Assembly: GCA_030068075.1 (NCBI GenBank)
Contig: CM057841.1
Span: 32,529,030-32,593,029, forward strand
Reading direction: 5' to 3'
Length of the DNA: 64,000 nucleotides
Source: Paguma larvata
Lineage: Eukaryota; Chordata; Mammalia; Carnivora; Viverridae
Shown: positions 51,111 to 60,659 of the stretch, piece by piece
Numbering within the stretch: position 1 is the stretch's first letter
Layout of the letters: the number at the start of each line of letters is the position of its first letter
Notes under the pieces: generated by a model
The model's input: only the letters and a program-made list of their open reading frames with translations
What the model was told of the DNA's origin: nothing
The model's database searches: none
Made by a program: the position numbers and the translations under genes

Positions 51111-51282
51111 ACAACCAGCAGGCACAACTGCTTTTCATTCCGGCGGATTGTTTTCTTTTATCATTAATTTTGGCAGCAGAAAAATACGCCTTTGATATCG
51201 AAGAAGGCAGGCCTACTCGAATTCTTATTAGATTAGTAGTAGCGGTGGCAATAAATCGGACCGAACGAGAGTTGATGTAATG
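51110..51282. promoter_or_regulatory. Candidate conserved AT-rich element
   Basis: Sharp switch from GC-rich to AT-rich, repeat-free: TTGTTTTCTTTTATCATTAATTTTGGCAGCAG, TTTGATATCG, ATTCTTATTAGATTAGTAG, GCAATAAATCGG. TAAT cores, a GATTAG word and a TTGGCA NFI half-site suggest an enhancer. Confidence 0.3.
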
Positions 51283-51854
51283 GACCCTCCTTGGCCCCGA
51301 GCGCGGGGCTGTCAGCCCTGCTTAACTCTGTCTTCTTTCTGCCCTGGGTTAGAAGTCCTTGGGTGTCCGGCTCCCTCCCTGCTGCAGCTGTCAGCACCTG
51401 CAGGGCACAGGCCTCGTCGCGTTCACTGTTTCACCTCCCAGGCCTCCGCGGCCCAGAGCGTAGAGGGGCGCGTAATCAAGGCATCGCATGGGGTATTCGA
51501 GAAAGCCTCAACTAGATGGAAACCTTGTTGAGCTGCAGTTTATAAACGACTCCCTACTTGAAGGAAGGGCAAGGCGAATGAGACGGAGAAAGAAGCTCGA
51601 GGATCAGGTGCCTTCTCCTCTGTTTCCGCTTCGGTCTCTGAAGCACGTGCCAGGGCCCGGCCCGGGCTCTGCTCTCTTCCAGCTCGCTCTCCGCGCTGCG
51701 GGCTTCCCCACCCCCGGCCCGGAGAGGAAGCCAGATGAAGGCCGGAGACGAACGTCTCCGGGCTTTCCTTGTCGCTGCATCGTGAGGGGCGGAGGCAGGG
51801 ACACAGGGTCAGACGGCGAACCAACGTCATCCCAGGGCCCAAGCATTCGTTCTT
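51283..51854. other. Unique GC-rich sequence, no gene recognised
   Basis: CpG-rich. The open frame at 51488-51958 and its companions have no recognisable domain. Confidence 0.45.
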
Positions 51855-52620
51855 TCGTTCACTCGGCAAGTGGTCATCCGCCCCTTACTATGCACACGGC
51901 TCCAGGCAGTGAGCGGGTAACAGGGAGCCCCCGTGTCCCCGCGAAGAAGTCGGGCTGACGAGAGACCAGGAAACGATGAACCTACGCTAAGTCAAGTGAC
52001 CCTGAGGGCTGCGAAGAAAAATAAAACAGCTCCGGGGCACAGGGTGGGGAGGGGCATTCCTCAGGACGGCAGAAGGGGCTAAGGCAGGCCACTCAGGGAG
52101 GGAGCGAAAGCCACAGAGTGGGAAGAGAGCTCCGGACGGGGGTGGGGGGGGGGGTGGAAGGCGAGCATGGGAGTTTGAAGGAGACCAGTTAGCCAGGCTG
52201 CCCTAAGCCCTCTGGAGTTCACTCCGAACGAGATGGGTTTGGTGCAGAGGCGTGGTGTGATCCGACTGGCATCTAGAAGCACCACTGTGGCTTCCGCACG
52301 GGGGACAGCCCACGGGGGCCAGCGTGAGCGGGAAAAGGCAGGTGGGAAGGGCCGCAGGATCCAGGCGGCCTGCGGTGGGGAGCTGGAGGCTCGGACGGGG
52401 CGGGAAGTGGGCAGCCGCCAGACAGACCTCCGTGGTGGAGCCAGCAGGTTTGTTGATAGGGGGGGGGAGAGAAGGGGGTGTGTTGGGAGGGTGCAGGGGG
52501 AGAGACAGAGTCAAGGAGGATGGCGAGGTTTGGACTCAAGCACCTGGAGACCCAGTGTGGGACATGGAGGTGTGGGGCAGGACGGGGGAGCTCGCCTGTG
52601 AATCGGGGCCCTTCCCCGGG
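51855..52620 (-). mobile_element. L2-type LINE 3' region, antisense, about 760 bp
   Basis: Follows the antisense L2-type order for a long distance: CTTTCGTTCACTCGGCAAGTG...CTTACTATGCACACGGCTCCAGGCAGTGAGCGGG; GGAGACCAGTTAGCCAGGC; GCAGAGGCGTGGTGTGATCCGACTGGCATC; CCAGCAGGTTTGTTGATAGG; AGAGTCAAGGAGGATGGCGAGGTTTGG. Very diverged, and GC-enriched compared with other L2 copies. Confidence 0.62.
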
Positions 52621-53010
52621 GGCGGGAGGAGGGGGACAATCAGAATTACAAGGGGAGTGCTTTCTTGACACAGAGGCCAGGGTGCAGCCCTCACTTGTGA
52701 GGGGGAGTCCCCTGCCTAGAGCAGGGAGCTTGGGTCGGTCACAAAAGTCTCATGTGCGCCCCCATCCAGAACGGGAAGTGTGGAAGGAAACATGCAGACG
52801 TGTGAAGGCAGGAGCCGCGTAGGAGAGGCGGCGTCCTGTTCTGGAAGGATCTCTGGCCTTGGGGGTTGAGACCCGAGCTGAAGGAAATATGATTATGTTT
52901 ATTAGCATTAGCATAATTAAGTAAGATTTCTAATTCTCCAGAGAAGAAAATTTGGAGGGAGATGAGGAAATCGAGTACTTTTATGGGTTCTATATTAAAA
53001 GTGATGTTAA
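52621..53010. other. Unique sequence; AT-rich conserved-looking patch
   Basis: 52880-52945 (AATATGATTATGTTTATTAGCATTAGCATAATTAAG) has repeated ATTAGCAT homeodomain-type words. The rest is unassigned. Confidence 0.35.
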
Positions 53011-53206
53011 GGGGCGCCTGGGTGGCTCAGGGGGTTAAGCGTCTGACTTCAGCTCAGGTCATGATCTCGCAGTGTGTTGAGTTCAAGTCCCACATCGGGC
53101 TCCGTGCTGACACCAGAGCCTGCTTCCGATCCTCAGTCCCCCTCTCTCTCTGCCCTCCCTGCCTTGCATGTGCTCACTCGCTCGCAAAAATAAATAAACA
53201 TTTTTT
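53011..53206 (+). mobile_element. Carnivore SINE (SINEC), sense
   Basis: GGGGCGCCTGGGTGGCTCAG head, GTTAAGCGTCTGACTTCAGC, GAGTTCAAGTCCC B-box, shortened extension, CT block, AAATAAATAAAC tail. Flanked by AAAAGTGATGTTAA (52997-53010) and AAAAGTGATAATT (53207-53219). Confidence 0.96.
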
Positions 53207-53279
53207 AAAAAGTGATAATTTCTGGATATTCAGTAATGGTCAACTAACTCTTTCAAGAGTATAAAATGACACAGCTTTA

Positions 53280-53402
53280 AAAATTATATATATATGTATA
53301 TACATATGAATGTATTATATATACCTATGGGTGTACATGGGTACATATATACCCATATATAACATATATACATGGATATAATACATACACACACACACAT
53401 CA
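53280..53402. repeat. AT-rich (TATA)n/(CATATA)n tract ending in (AC)n
   Basis: TATATATATATGTATATACATATG...ACATATATACCCATATATAAC...ATACATACACACACACACATC. Self-complementary TA/CA-rich DNA that can extrude cruciforms. Confidence 0.92.
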
Positions 53403-53590
53403 GTGCCTCCAAAAAATAGCAGAAATAATTCAAACTCCAATCAGCCATATGGCCTGTGGTTGGTTTCTTGTTGTGATTTTGTTTGTTTTGTTCTTTTAAT
53501 TTATAAAGTAAAATTTAACAACCACTACCACTGTCAAAAGACAATGGTACTCTCTTATCTTTGCTGTGAAGTTCTGAATTACCTAAGTCA
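53403..53590. other. Unique AT-rich sequence
   Basis: No repeat or gene recognised. Confidence 0.45.
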
Positions 53591-53605
53591 CCACTAGGGG
53601 GTAGC
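53591..53605 (+). promoter_or_regulatory. CTCF-like site
   Basis: CCACTAGGGGGTAGC matches the CTCF core CCASYAGRGGGCRSY at 14 of 15 positions (T for C at position 12). It is the strongest match by eye in the window. It is oriented on the plus strand, as is the site at 23530. Confidence 0.5.
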
Positions 53606-53714
53606 ATCTTCCATTACTTTCTTCAATTCTCATTTCCACCTGGATTATGGGCACATTGGAGGCAGGATTTCAAGAGCGGGGAGGAAAGAGGGGCAGGTGT
53701 ATCTTATATACTAG

Positions 53715-53850
53715 GACATTTAGTGGGTCTTTTTATCATGTCCATTTGAAAGACCAGGAAATGATGTTCAGAGAGGTTAAGTGATTTATAGGAGGCCACA
53801 CAGCCAGAACTAGGCAGAGCCAATGCCAGCCGAAGTTCAGTTCTAACTGC
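53715..53850 (-). mobile_element. MIR, antisense
   Basis: ATCATGTCCATTTGAAAGACCAGGAAATGATGTTCAGAGAGGTTAAGTGATTTATAGGAGGCCACACAGCCAGAACTAGGCAGAGCC. Clear antisense MIR core. Confidence 0.85.
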
Positions 53851-54519
53851 AGGAACCAACTTGGTAACCACAATGCTGCATACCTCTCTGTGTCCAGGGA
53901 CATTATTTCAATCTACCGTCGAAAGGGTCCTAAGGGATCCGTGGGTCCCACAACTTAGGTGATTCTTGAAAAGTCTTTGTAAACTACAGATAGAAGAAGT
54001 TTTATCGGTAACGAAATTGCATCTCGGCTGTTCCAAAGAGCCCTCCAACACGACAGACTCCTTGAGAACGCAGAGCTCTCCTTTTCTTTTGCCTCTTTGA
54101 GGGCCCTGCTGCCGGTGCCCAGCACCCACCGGGCGCCCCGCACGTGCTCCCCGAACTGCTGGTCTGAATTCGTCTGCTCCACGGAGCCAGAGCCGCCAGA
54201 GTTAATTTGGTGGCCCTGTATTATTAATGCTGCTGAGATTGCTATCAGCGTTGAATGCCGGAGAGGCATTCCGGCTGCCTGTCGTCTCGAATAGGCGAAG
54301 AGAGAGAGAGATGAAACAGTTTCAAGTTTCCCCGGCGAGGCCCGGCCCAGCCCGGCACCGAGGAGGGACTTGTGTTCAGACTGCGCCCCGGAGAGCGGCA
54401 GCCAGCTCGCCTACTGCGTCTATGGCAACAGCCGACGCTCCAGCCGCCGCTCCGGGGCGTCTACCGGATGCCCGACGCCCTGCAACTCGTTTCTCACGCA
54501 TGGACTTCCTTAGTCTCGC
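53851..54519. other. Unique sequence, no gene recognised
   Basis: AT-rich left half, CpG-rich right half (54310-54490). 54180-54250 (GTTAATTTGGTGGCCCTGTATTATTAATGCTGC) looks conserved-like. No known domain in the open frames. Confidence 0.4.
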
Positions 54520-54670
54520 CCACCGTCCTGTGACGCAGGAACTGTCAAGTCCGACTCTCCTTTTACGAATGAGGTTCAGAGAGGGTAGGTAACTTGCCCG
54601 CGGGCGAACAGCCGTAAGGCATACATAGGGCTGCGTTTCAAAGCCTGAATTGTTCATCCGGACGCCTTCT
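54520..54670 (-). mobile_element. MIR, antisense
   Basis: CTCTCCTTTTACGAATGAGGTTCAGAGAGGGTAGGTAACTTGCCCGCGGGCGAACAGCCGTAAGGC...GCGTTTCAAAGCCTG. Strong core with several regained CpGs. Confidence 0.83.
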
Positions 54671-54822
54671 GACCTCTGATGGTCAAGGATAGGTGGATAC
54701 GCGGGACCTGACCAGTTCACCAAATTCTGGAAACACAACCGAAGTTCACAACCCATTAGTATGCAACCCCTTAGAAAAGGCCAAGGGACGGAGAACTGAT
54801 ACCACAATCAGTCAATCAAACA

Positions 54823-54870
54823 AACTCTCTCTCTCACACACACACGCATGCACGCGCACAAGCCCACACA
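54823..54870. repeat. (CT)n(CA)n microsatellite
   Basis: CTCTCTCTCTCACACACACACGC then alternating GCATGCACGCGCAC. Likely polymorphic. Confidence 0.93.
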
Positions 54871-55130
54871 TAATCTCTTTCTCCACCAGACACAGGTATG
54901 TCTTCTGTCTCTGCTGTTTGTGGACAGTTTGATACATTGAGTCCATTGCTTTCTGCAGAACGCCAGGAGCGTCAAGTCACCGTCAGGCAGGCAATCGCTG
55001 GGACTGTGACAAATAACAAATTAAAAAACATGGGAAGTCATTGGGGTTGCTGGGGTCCAAAGTATCTCAGGGAGTACTTAGCACTGAGTTAGGGCTCAGC
55101 ACTCTGGGGAAACAATGCCCAGGTAATTAT
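54871..55130. other. Unique sequence, nothing recognised
   Basis: No gene or repeat identified. It leads into an AT-rich block. Confidence 0.45.
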
Positions 55131-55800
55131 TTTAAATGAGTATTAATTATGTCATTATTAGAAATGGGGAGAAAATGCAATTTCCCTCTGTCACTTCTTG
55201 ATATCTTAACTAGAAGAATATTTGCCATGCTATTATAACAAGCCACTGTTCGCATAATGGTGCCCAGGCAATAACGGGGAGGCGTGTACATTTTCATATG
55301 AATATATCATGCCTAACTAATGAGATTGCTCATTTCATAACTTCAGTTCCATTTTTATTATTTCATAAAACTGGAAGTCCTTATCCATTTTATGAAAAAC
55401 ACCAAACCTTTGTGAAATTCATTAAATAAGCATAAAAAATTCATTAAACAAGTGAATTGCATTCAGAGCTGCTTGGATGCAAATGCCCTTTAAGCAATGT
55501 AAAACTCCATATTGATTTAACCTTTCATGTTCTGATATTTCCATGTGGATATAAAAAAAAAATTCTTTATTCAGGGAATGAAATTAAGTGCTGAGCCCTT
55601 GATCTCCAACCGGGCGAGAGAGATTGGTCAATTTAAGTAGTGCCGCTGATTAGCAAACAACCGAATTTAAAAGTATTAAGGCATGTCGATATTTTAAGTA
55701 TTGTCACCTGCACATCAGGCGAAGGGGAGAAAAATTATTCTTCCAGCTCAATTAAGTGTGTGTTTGCCATCGAGCTGACCTTGAAAGGGCTGGTCCGTTG
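55130..55800. promoter_or_regulatory. Best candidate conserved enhancer block of the window
   Basis: About 670 bases of AT-rich DNA with no interspersed repeat, no microsatellite and no open frame of note, between GC-rich flanks. It is dense with developmental factor words: TAATTATTTTAAATG, AGTATTAATTATGTCATTATTAG, TAACTAATGAG, CATTTTTATTATTTCATAAAAC, CATTAAACAAGTGAATTGC, TTGATTTAACC, and an exact POU octamer ATGCAAAT at 55477-55484. This texture is typical of ultraconserved developmental enhancers. Conservation itself was not tested. Confidence 0.45.
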
Positions 55801-56099
55801 GGCCACGGCTTCGTGCCCTTGGAAGCTGACAAGGGCAACAGTGGCAAAATGTAGACCGCCAGCGAGCGCCTGAATGTTTTGAACTGGGTGGTCAGAGCCA
55901 CCGCGAAATAATTAGCCCGGAGACACCGTCCCCTTGGGTTGGGTCCCCTCATGAGTGGGGGGCAGCCAGGAGAGCAAACGCTAGTTCGGAGGAGGAAGGG
56001 ATTTGCCCTTCCCCCGAGAAATCTTCCAGGAGCCCTCAGGAGGCAAAGAGCGTAAGGCAGGTTTTAGAGAACCGTAGGGCTGCGTGGGCTCCTGAAATT
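55801..56099. other. Unique sequence, nothing recognised
   Basis: No gene or repeat identified. Confidence 0.45.
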
Positions 56100-56265
56100 C
56101 ATCCAGCCACTCATTCATTCACAGATTCATTCATTCATTCGTTCAGTCCGTGGCACAACGCGTCCTAGAGGTCTGTGCTTTGCCGAGTATGGTGCCTGGG
56201 GCTGGGACTATACAGGATGAATGAGAGTGGGGGCCCAGCCCTCCTAGAGTCCACAGACCATGAAA
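56100..56265 (-). mobile_element. L2 3' end, antisense, with ATTC repeat
   Basis: Starts with the (TGAATGAA)-type terminal repeat of L2 in complement (TCATTCATTCATTCG), then GTGGCACAACGCGTCCTAGAGG, GTATGGTGCCTGGGGCTGGGACTATACAGGATGAATGAG, CCCAGCCCTCCTAGAGTCC. Good antisense L2 3' end. Confidence 0.78.
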
Positions 56266-56324
56266 GGGGTTTTGCAACGAAGAAGCCGGTCCCTTAAAAA
56301 AAAAAAAAAAAAAATCTGGTCCAT

Positions 56325-56530
56325 CGCGTGAGGTACCTGAATCGAATCTCAGCTCTGCTGTTTACCAGGTGTGTGGTGTGGCCTTAAGCAAGTGCCCCAA
56401 TGTCTCCAGGCATCGGCTGCCTCGTGTGACCTCCTCACGAGGCCGCCGGCCCACCTAAATGCGATATTGCGTATGAAACCCTCGGCAGAGCGGGTGGCAA
56501 GCAGAAAGTGCCTGATAAATGTGATAATCT
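56325..56530 (+). mobile_element. MIR, sense
   Basis: TACCTGAATCGAATCTCAGCTCTGCTGTTTACCAGGTGTGTGG...GCCTTAAGCAAGTGCCCC and the 3' part GAAAGTGCCTGATAAATGTGATAATC. An A-run of about 20 precedes it (56296-56315). Confidence 0.82.
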
Positions 56531-56655
56531 GACAAATACGATCGTCGTGACCGTCGTCCTCATCATTACTGTTGTTTCTGTCTGAATTTCTCACGCGACG
56601 GATAAAGACACTGAGGCTTGGGGAACAGAGGTCGCGCAAAGACTGAGTGGCAGAC
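56531..56655 (-). mobile_element. MIR-like fragment, antisense, abutting a sense copy
   Basis: GTCCTCATCATTACTGTTGTTTCTG...ACGCGACGGATAAAGACACTGAGGCTTGGGGAACAGAGGTCGCGC matches the antisense MIR centre. It forms a second head-to-head MIR pair in the window. Confidence 0.55.
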
Positions 56656-57699
56656 CGGGATCCGGAGGAGGCGTTCCCAAAACCACAGTGGCCCCCACAG
56701 CCTCCTGGGCTACAAGCTCCATCTTCCGACGGACTCCTGACTCGAACCGGCTTTTGTGACTGGAAATCCCAGGGCTGGAGCTGCTTCAGGCGAGGCGTGA
56801 TCCAGGAGCCCAGTGATGTCGCCCGCAGCCAGCTTCTCTCTTCCCGCTCCTGCTCCATTTGCTGGCTGATGACCCCAGCGTGTCAGCAAGTGTTTCCCCT
56901 CCGGGTCCCAAAAGGACTTTCGGCAGCGTGGACTGCTTCCTGTATTTTTGTTCAGGCTCCCGAGAGGAAGAAAGAGAATCTTCGTGTCCGCACTCCCAGA
57001 CAAAACCTGAAAGCCAGTATGATCAGACCAGCCGATGTCCCACGTTCGCCCCCGAACCAGTAATTAGAGCCGTAGATGGAATGCGGGGATTGGCTTAGGC
57101 TGGCGTCACTCACGTTCGCCTTGGGCCGGGGGGTGCTGTCAGCCCCATCCAGGATCGCAGAAATCGGGGGCTTCGGAGAGAGTGGGGGGTGCTAGGAACA
57201 GCACGCTGGAGATATAACCACGAATGTCCTCACACAATGCGGGGCGGGACTTCACCACGCCTAACCGGAGTTTGTAGAAACAATGGCAAGCGAACGAGTG
57301 AAATCTACATTCTTGCCGACACACACTGGAGCGTGAGCCTCAGAAGGGCAAGGATGGCATCGGTCCCCCTGCGCCGGCCTCTCCCCGGGGCCTGGCGCCG
57401 CGCGTTCGGAGCCACTCCGGCATGGTTCTGAGCATCGGATGACTTGGCGAAAGTCGGAATCCCAGCCTACCACTTACACACGTGAACGCTCACGTGAAAG
57501 GGGGAAAAATTCAGGATCTGTCTACAGAGTGTGGCGAGCATCCAGCGAGGAATATCTGTCAATCACATCAAAGGCATCGGGCAGTAGGAAGCATTCAAAT
57601 AAGGCAAGGTATTGTTATTATCGGGAGGTACCGCCAGACCCCGATGTGTCCCTCAGTGCTGTTCCACACTGAACGTGCCATAAGGGAGGTCACTGCCTC
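56656..57699. other. Unique sequence, no gene recognised
   Basis: About 1 kb, CpG-containing. 57330-57360 (GAGCGTGAGCCTCAGAAGGGCAAGG) faintly resembles a sense L2 end. Open frames have no known domain. Confidence 0.4.
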
Positions 57700-57930
57700 C
57701 AGTTTACCCTGTGCTGTCTTGACCAGCACCGTGTCACCGATGTGCCCCTTCTCCTCAAGACTCAGAGCAAAGCCACCTTCCCTGTGAACCCTTTCCCAAG
57801 ACCCAGAGCCAGAAGCACCCCCTCTGCTTTACAATGCCCCAGAAATTTCTCTGCCCTCTCTTTAGGAGCCCTCGACACACTGGATTGCTGTTTGCCTCTT
57901 CCTTTGCTAGAGGCGCTCGGGGAATGTTGG
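57700..57930 (+). mobile_element. L2-type 3' region, sense
   Basis: CTTCTCCTCAAGACTCAGAGCAAAGCCACCTTCCCTGTGAACCC, AGAAGCACCCCCTCTGC, CACACTGGATTGCTGTTTGCCTC. It follows a sense L2 3' UTR loosely. Decayed. Confidence 0.45.
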
Positions 57931-58144
57931 AGACAATAGGTTCTTTTCTGCCTATAGGTCAACCCGATCGCGGTATTTCAGTCAAACACATGGGGCCACA
58001 GGGAAGGGATTTGGTCTCTGGTGTTGGAATCAGGATGTGGAAGGGCTCCCTTGCTTGCAAAGGCTTAAACCCCAACTCAAACTAGTTAGCAGGGGTATGG
58101 AAAGAAAATAATAGTATGCTTGTCACAATGGGAAGGTGGTATTT
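57931..58144. other. Unique sequence
   Basis: No gene or repeat recognised. Confidence 0.45.
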
Positions 58145-58341
58145 TGTTTATTTATTTAGAGAGAGACAGAGATCGTCCGAGTCAGGGCGGAGCAGAGAGA
58201 GAGAAAGGGAGAGAGAGAATCCCAAGCAGGCTCCACACTTCCAGCCCAGAGCCCGACACGGGACTGGAACCCAGGAAGTCATGAGAGCCTGAGCTGAGAC
58301 CAAGAGTTGGACGCTTAACCAACTGAGCCACCTGGGCATCC
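58145..58341 (-). mobile_element. Carnivore SINE (SINEC), antisense, with 15-bp TSD
   Basis: TTGTTTATTTATTTAGAGAGAGAC tail and block, GACACGGGACTGGAACCC (degenerate B-box), GAGCTGAGACCAAGAGTTGG, ACTGAGCCACCTGGGCATCC head. The target repeat TGGGAAGGTGGTATT / TGGAAGGTGGTATTG flanks it. Confidence 0.95.
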
Positions 58342-58754
58342 TGGAAGGTGGTATTGTTGATGAAAAGATGCTCACAGATTCAGAGACCGTTAAGATTTTG
58401 TAATTCCGAAGGACTCAGGAATGCGTAGAGATTGCAGGCCGAGCAGAAGATAACAGGCTGCATTCACTAGGGCCCGGAGAGTCCCCAGCCCTGGAAGAAT
58501 CCACCTGCACAGACAGAGTACTGACCAGGCTTAGGGTTCACAGAACAAACTGGGGTCAAGGTGATTACCCTTCTGGCCCTCATCTTCCCTGACTCTTCCA
58601 TAGCCTCTCGCCCCTTCCCTGCTAACACGTGTACCGCATCACGTTCCTGAATTGAGAGACCGAGTGAAAAATGAAGGGTGATTTTCCAGGACCAAGTCCT
58701 AGAAACCGAGCTCTTAGCAAGCGTTTGCTGAAATAGCTCCAGGAGACAAGCACC
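58342..58754. other. Unique sequence, nothing recognised
   Basis: No gene or repeat identified. Confidence 0.45.
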
Positions 58755-58840
58755 GTGTCCTCCCTCGCTCGATCGATGGAGAAACGGAGCCATGCGGAGC
58801 CATGAACTGACTCGCTCGAAGTCAAGAGTCTGTGACCCTG
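58755..58840 (-). mobile_element. MIR fragment, antisense
   Basis: GTGTCCTCCCTCGCTCGATCGATGGAGAAACGGAGCCATGCGGAGCC...GCTCGAAGTCAAGAGTCTG resembles the antisense MIR centre, heavily GC-shifted. Confidence 0.5.
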
Positions 58841-59564
58841 TTGGCATGATTCCAGAAACCCCAAACCCTCCCCCTCCAAGCTACGGAGCCCCGTGGAGAG
58901 CACACCATTGAAGGAAGGGGAAGATCGAGGGACACGCGAGGGTTCTGGTGGCACGCAGACCTCGTCTGGCTGCAAGCGAACACCTGGACCCAGGGTTTAC
59001 TCTATCCTCCTCAGACTCACCCTCGGAAGGTAGAATTCCTCCTCTCACAGCAAAGAGAATACCCTGGGGATGGCATGCGGTCACACTTTCTGCACTTCCT
59101 GTCTGTGGTTCTCCCCGGTGTTCAGTGCTGGTCCACTGGGGTCAGTGGGCTGGCGTTCTGGACGAGCCGGGGTGCCCGAGCCACATGGCTCGAGTGGGTG
59201 GAAGAACTCTCTGAGCCCACAGCGCCCGAGAAGTCCCAGCCGTAGCTGAAGTCCCAGCGTCTCCCTCTTAAGGTAGACCAGAAGGATGAAATATACATGA
59301 CGAGCATCCAATGTTTAAAAAAAAAGTGATAAGGTGTAAATAGTCACTAGGGCTGTTTTTTTCATCTTTAAATCTGCTTAGTAATCAGTGGTCCTGCTCG
59401 CCTCCAGGAAGAACAAAGCAAGAGATGGTAAAGACGGAACTGCCTGGATATATATGCACGGCTCCTGCAGGCGGCCAGGCAAGGCATCAGCCAACAGAGC
59501 GGGTTGTCCGCTCTGAACCTTCCTAACTGCAGCGTGCAAAGCCCTCGATGGTATTACTCATCCC
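58841..59564. other. Unique sequence, no gene recognised
   Basis: Moderately CpG-rich. 59310-59400 is AT-rich. No recognised gene or repeat. Confidence 0.45.
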
Positions 59565-59660
59565 TCTCTGCCCTTAGTGAGCTGGGTGACTTTGGACAAG
59601 TCTCTCACCCTCTCTGAGCCTTCACTTCTTCCTCTGTGACTGGGGGCAAGGGACGCTAAT
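59565..59660 (+). mobile_element. MIR fragment, sense
   Basis: GAGCTGGGTGACTTTGGACAAGTCTCTCACCCTCTCTGAGCCTTCACTTCTTCCTCTGTGACTGGGGGC. The MIR core without ends. Confidence 0.72.
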
Positions 59661-60329
59661 AGATAGTGGTTTTAAAACTAGGTTCTGCTGATTAAGCCCT
59701 CAGGTGCCCCTCCGAAGCCCTTGTAGGAGGAGGGTCGGGGTCTTGGGGGATGGGATTCCGAGCACCCCCCCGCCCCCGAGCCCCACCTTAACCAGACTAT
59801 CCTGCTTTTATCTCTTTTATAATCAGGGTCCTGCATAATATTTTGAGGGAAGAAACAGTTCTGAGGCTGGAAGGAAAATGAAAACCACTTTGCCAACCGA
59901 TCTCGGAGGGTGTCCCCCGCTCACACCCCAGGAGCCCCAGGGAGATGATGGTCTGGGTTTCCTAGTCCTTCGGCCTCTCCCAAATGCTTTCGGCACCAAA
60001 GAGAAAGCACACCCAGACGCCTGTCTGCGTGCTGCCTGCTGGGGGGACCAGATGGCCGTCCCCTCTGCGCCCCCATAATGGAAGCTCTCCCTCCGAGCGT
60101 GAGACCCATCACGAAGAAAGGGCTTTCCTCTCCGCCGGGACCTCCCCCTCCACTGCCTGGTGGCGAGAACCTTCCTTTCTGCCTTTTCTGCTTGCGTTCC
60201 CCTTAGAAAACCCAGCGGCCTTGCGGTAAGACGGGGAGCTGTTCTTCCTCTTGGCTCAACAGTTTCACGGGCGCTCTCTCGGTGTCCATGAGATTGAAAC
60301 AGAGCTTGTAGACGCCTGGGCAACACCGT
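59661..60329. other. Unique sequence, no gene recognised
   Basis: CpG-containing. A 167-codon minus-strand frame (59823-60326) has no known domain. No repeats recognised. Confidence 0.45.
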
Positions 60330-60600
60330 CTCGTCTATTCATTTGCATGAATCACAACGGCCGACAAACAGTCTCTCTCCCGTCTTGCTGATAAATTATG
60401 CCTTTCATGACGGACATTGGATTGCAAAAGCCCTTGGCGGTACTTGAAGGCATTTAACTTAAAACCATTATTAGATTTTTGTTTAGCGCTCCCTTGACAC
60501 TCCCCCCATCCAAAAATAAGGCCTTCAGGTACTTCTGAGATATTTAAGTACACATTGTCTTCAGAGACCACCCTCGCACTGAAGGCAAATACTTTAAAAG
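60330..60600. promoter_or_regulatory. Candidate conserved element with an octamer site
   Basis: Repeat-free AT-rich DNA beginning TTCATTTGCATGAATCAC: the POU octamer ATTTGCAT lies at 60341-60348. Other words: GATAAATTATGCC, GCATTTAACTTAAAACC, CCATTATTAG, TCCAAAAATAAGGCC (MEF2/SRF-like). No convincing frame. Candidate enhancer. Confidence 0.38.
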
Positions 60601-60613
60601 TTGCTTTGTAATA

Positions 60614-60645
60614 TTAAAAGAGAGAGAGAGAGAGAGAACGCGCGT
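60614..60645. repeat. (GA)n microsatellite
   Basis: AAGAGAGAGAGAGAGAGAGAACGCGCG. It separates two AT-rich candidate conserved blocks. Confidence 0.9.
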
Positions 60646-60659
60646 GAGAGAGACCGGGT

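Noticed and set aside
1554..53264. Recurrent small frames starting MAQSVKRPTSAQVMIS at many sites
   Set aside because: They are the same frame of the SINE head read repeatedly (for example 1554, 12673, 30454, 31392, 36053, 44596, 45388, 52962). The peptide is a by-product of a tRNA-derived SINE, not a gene family.
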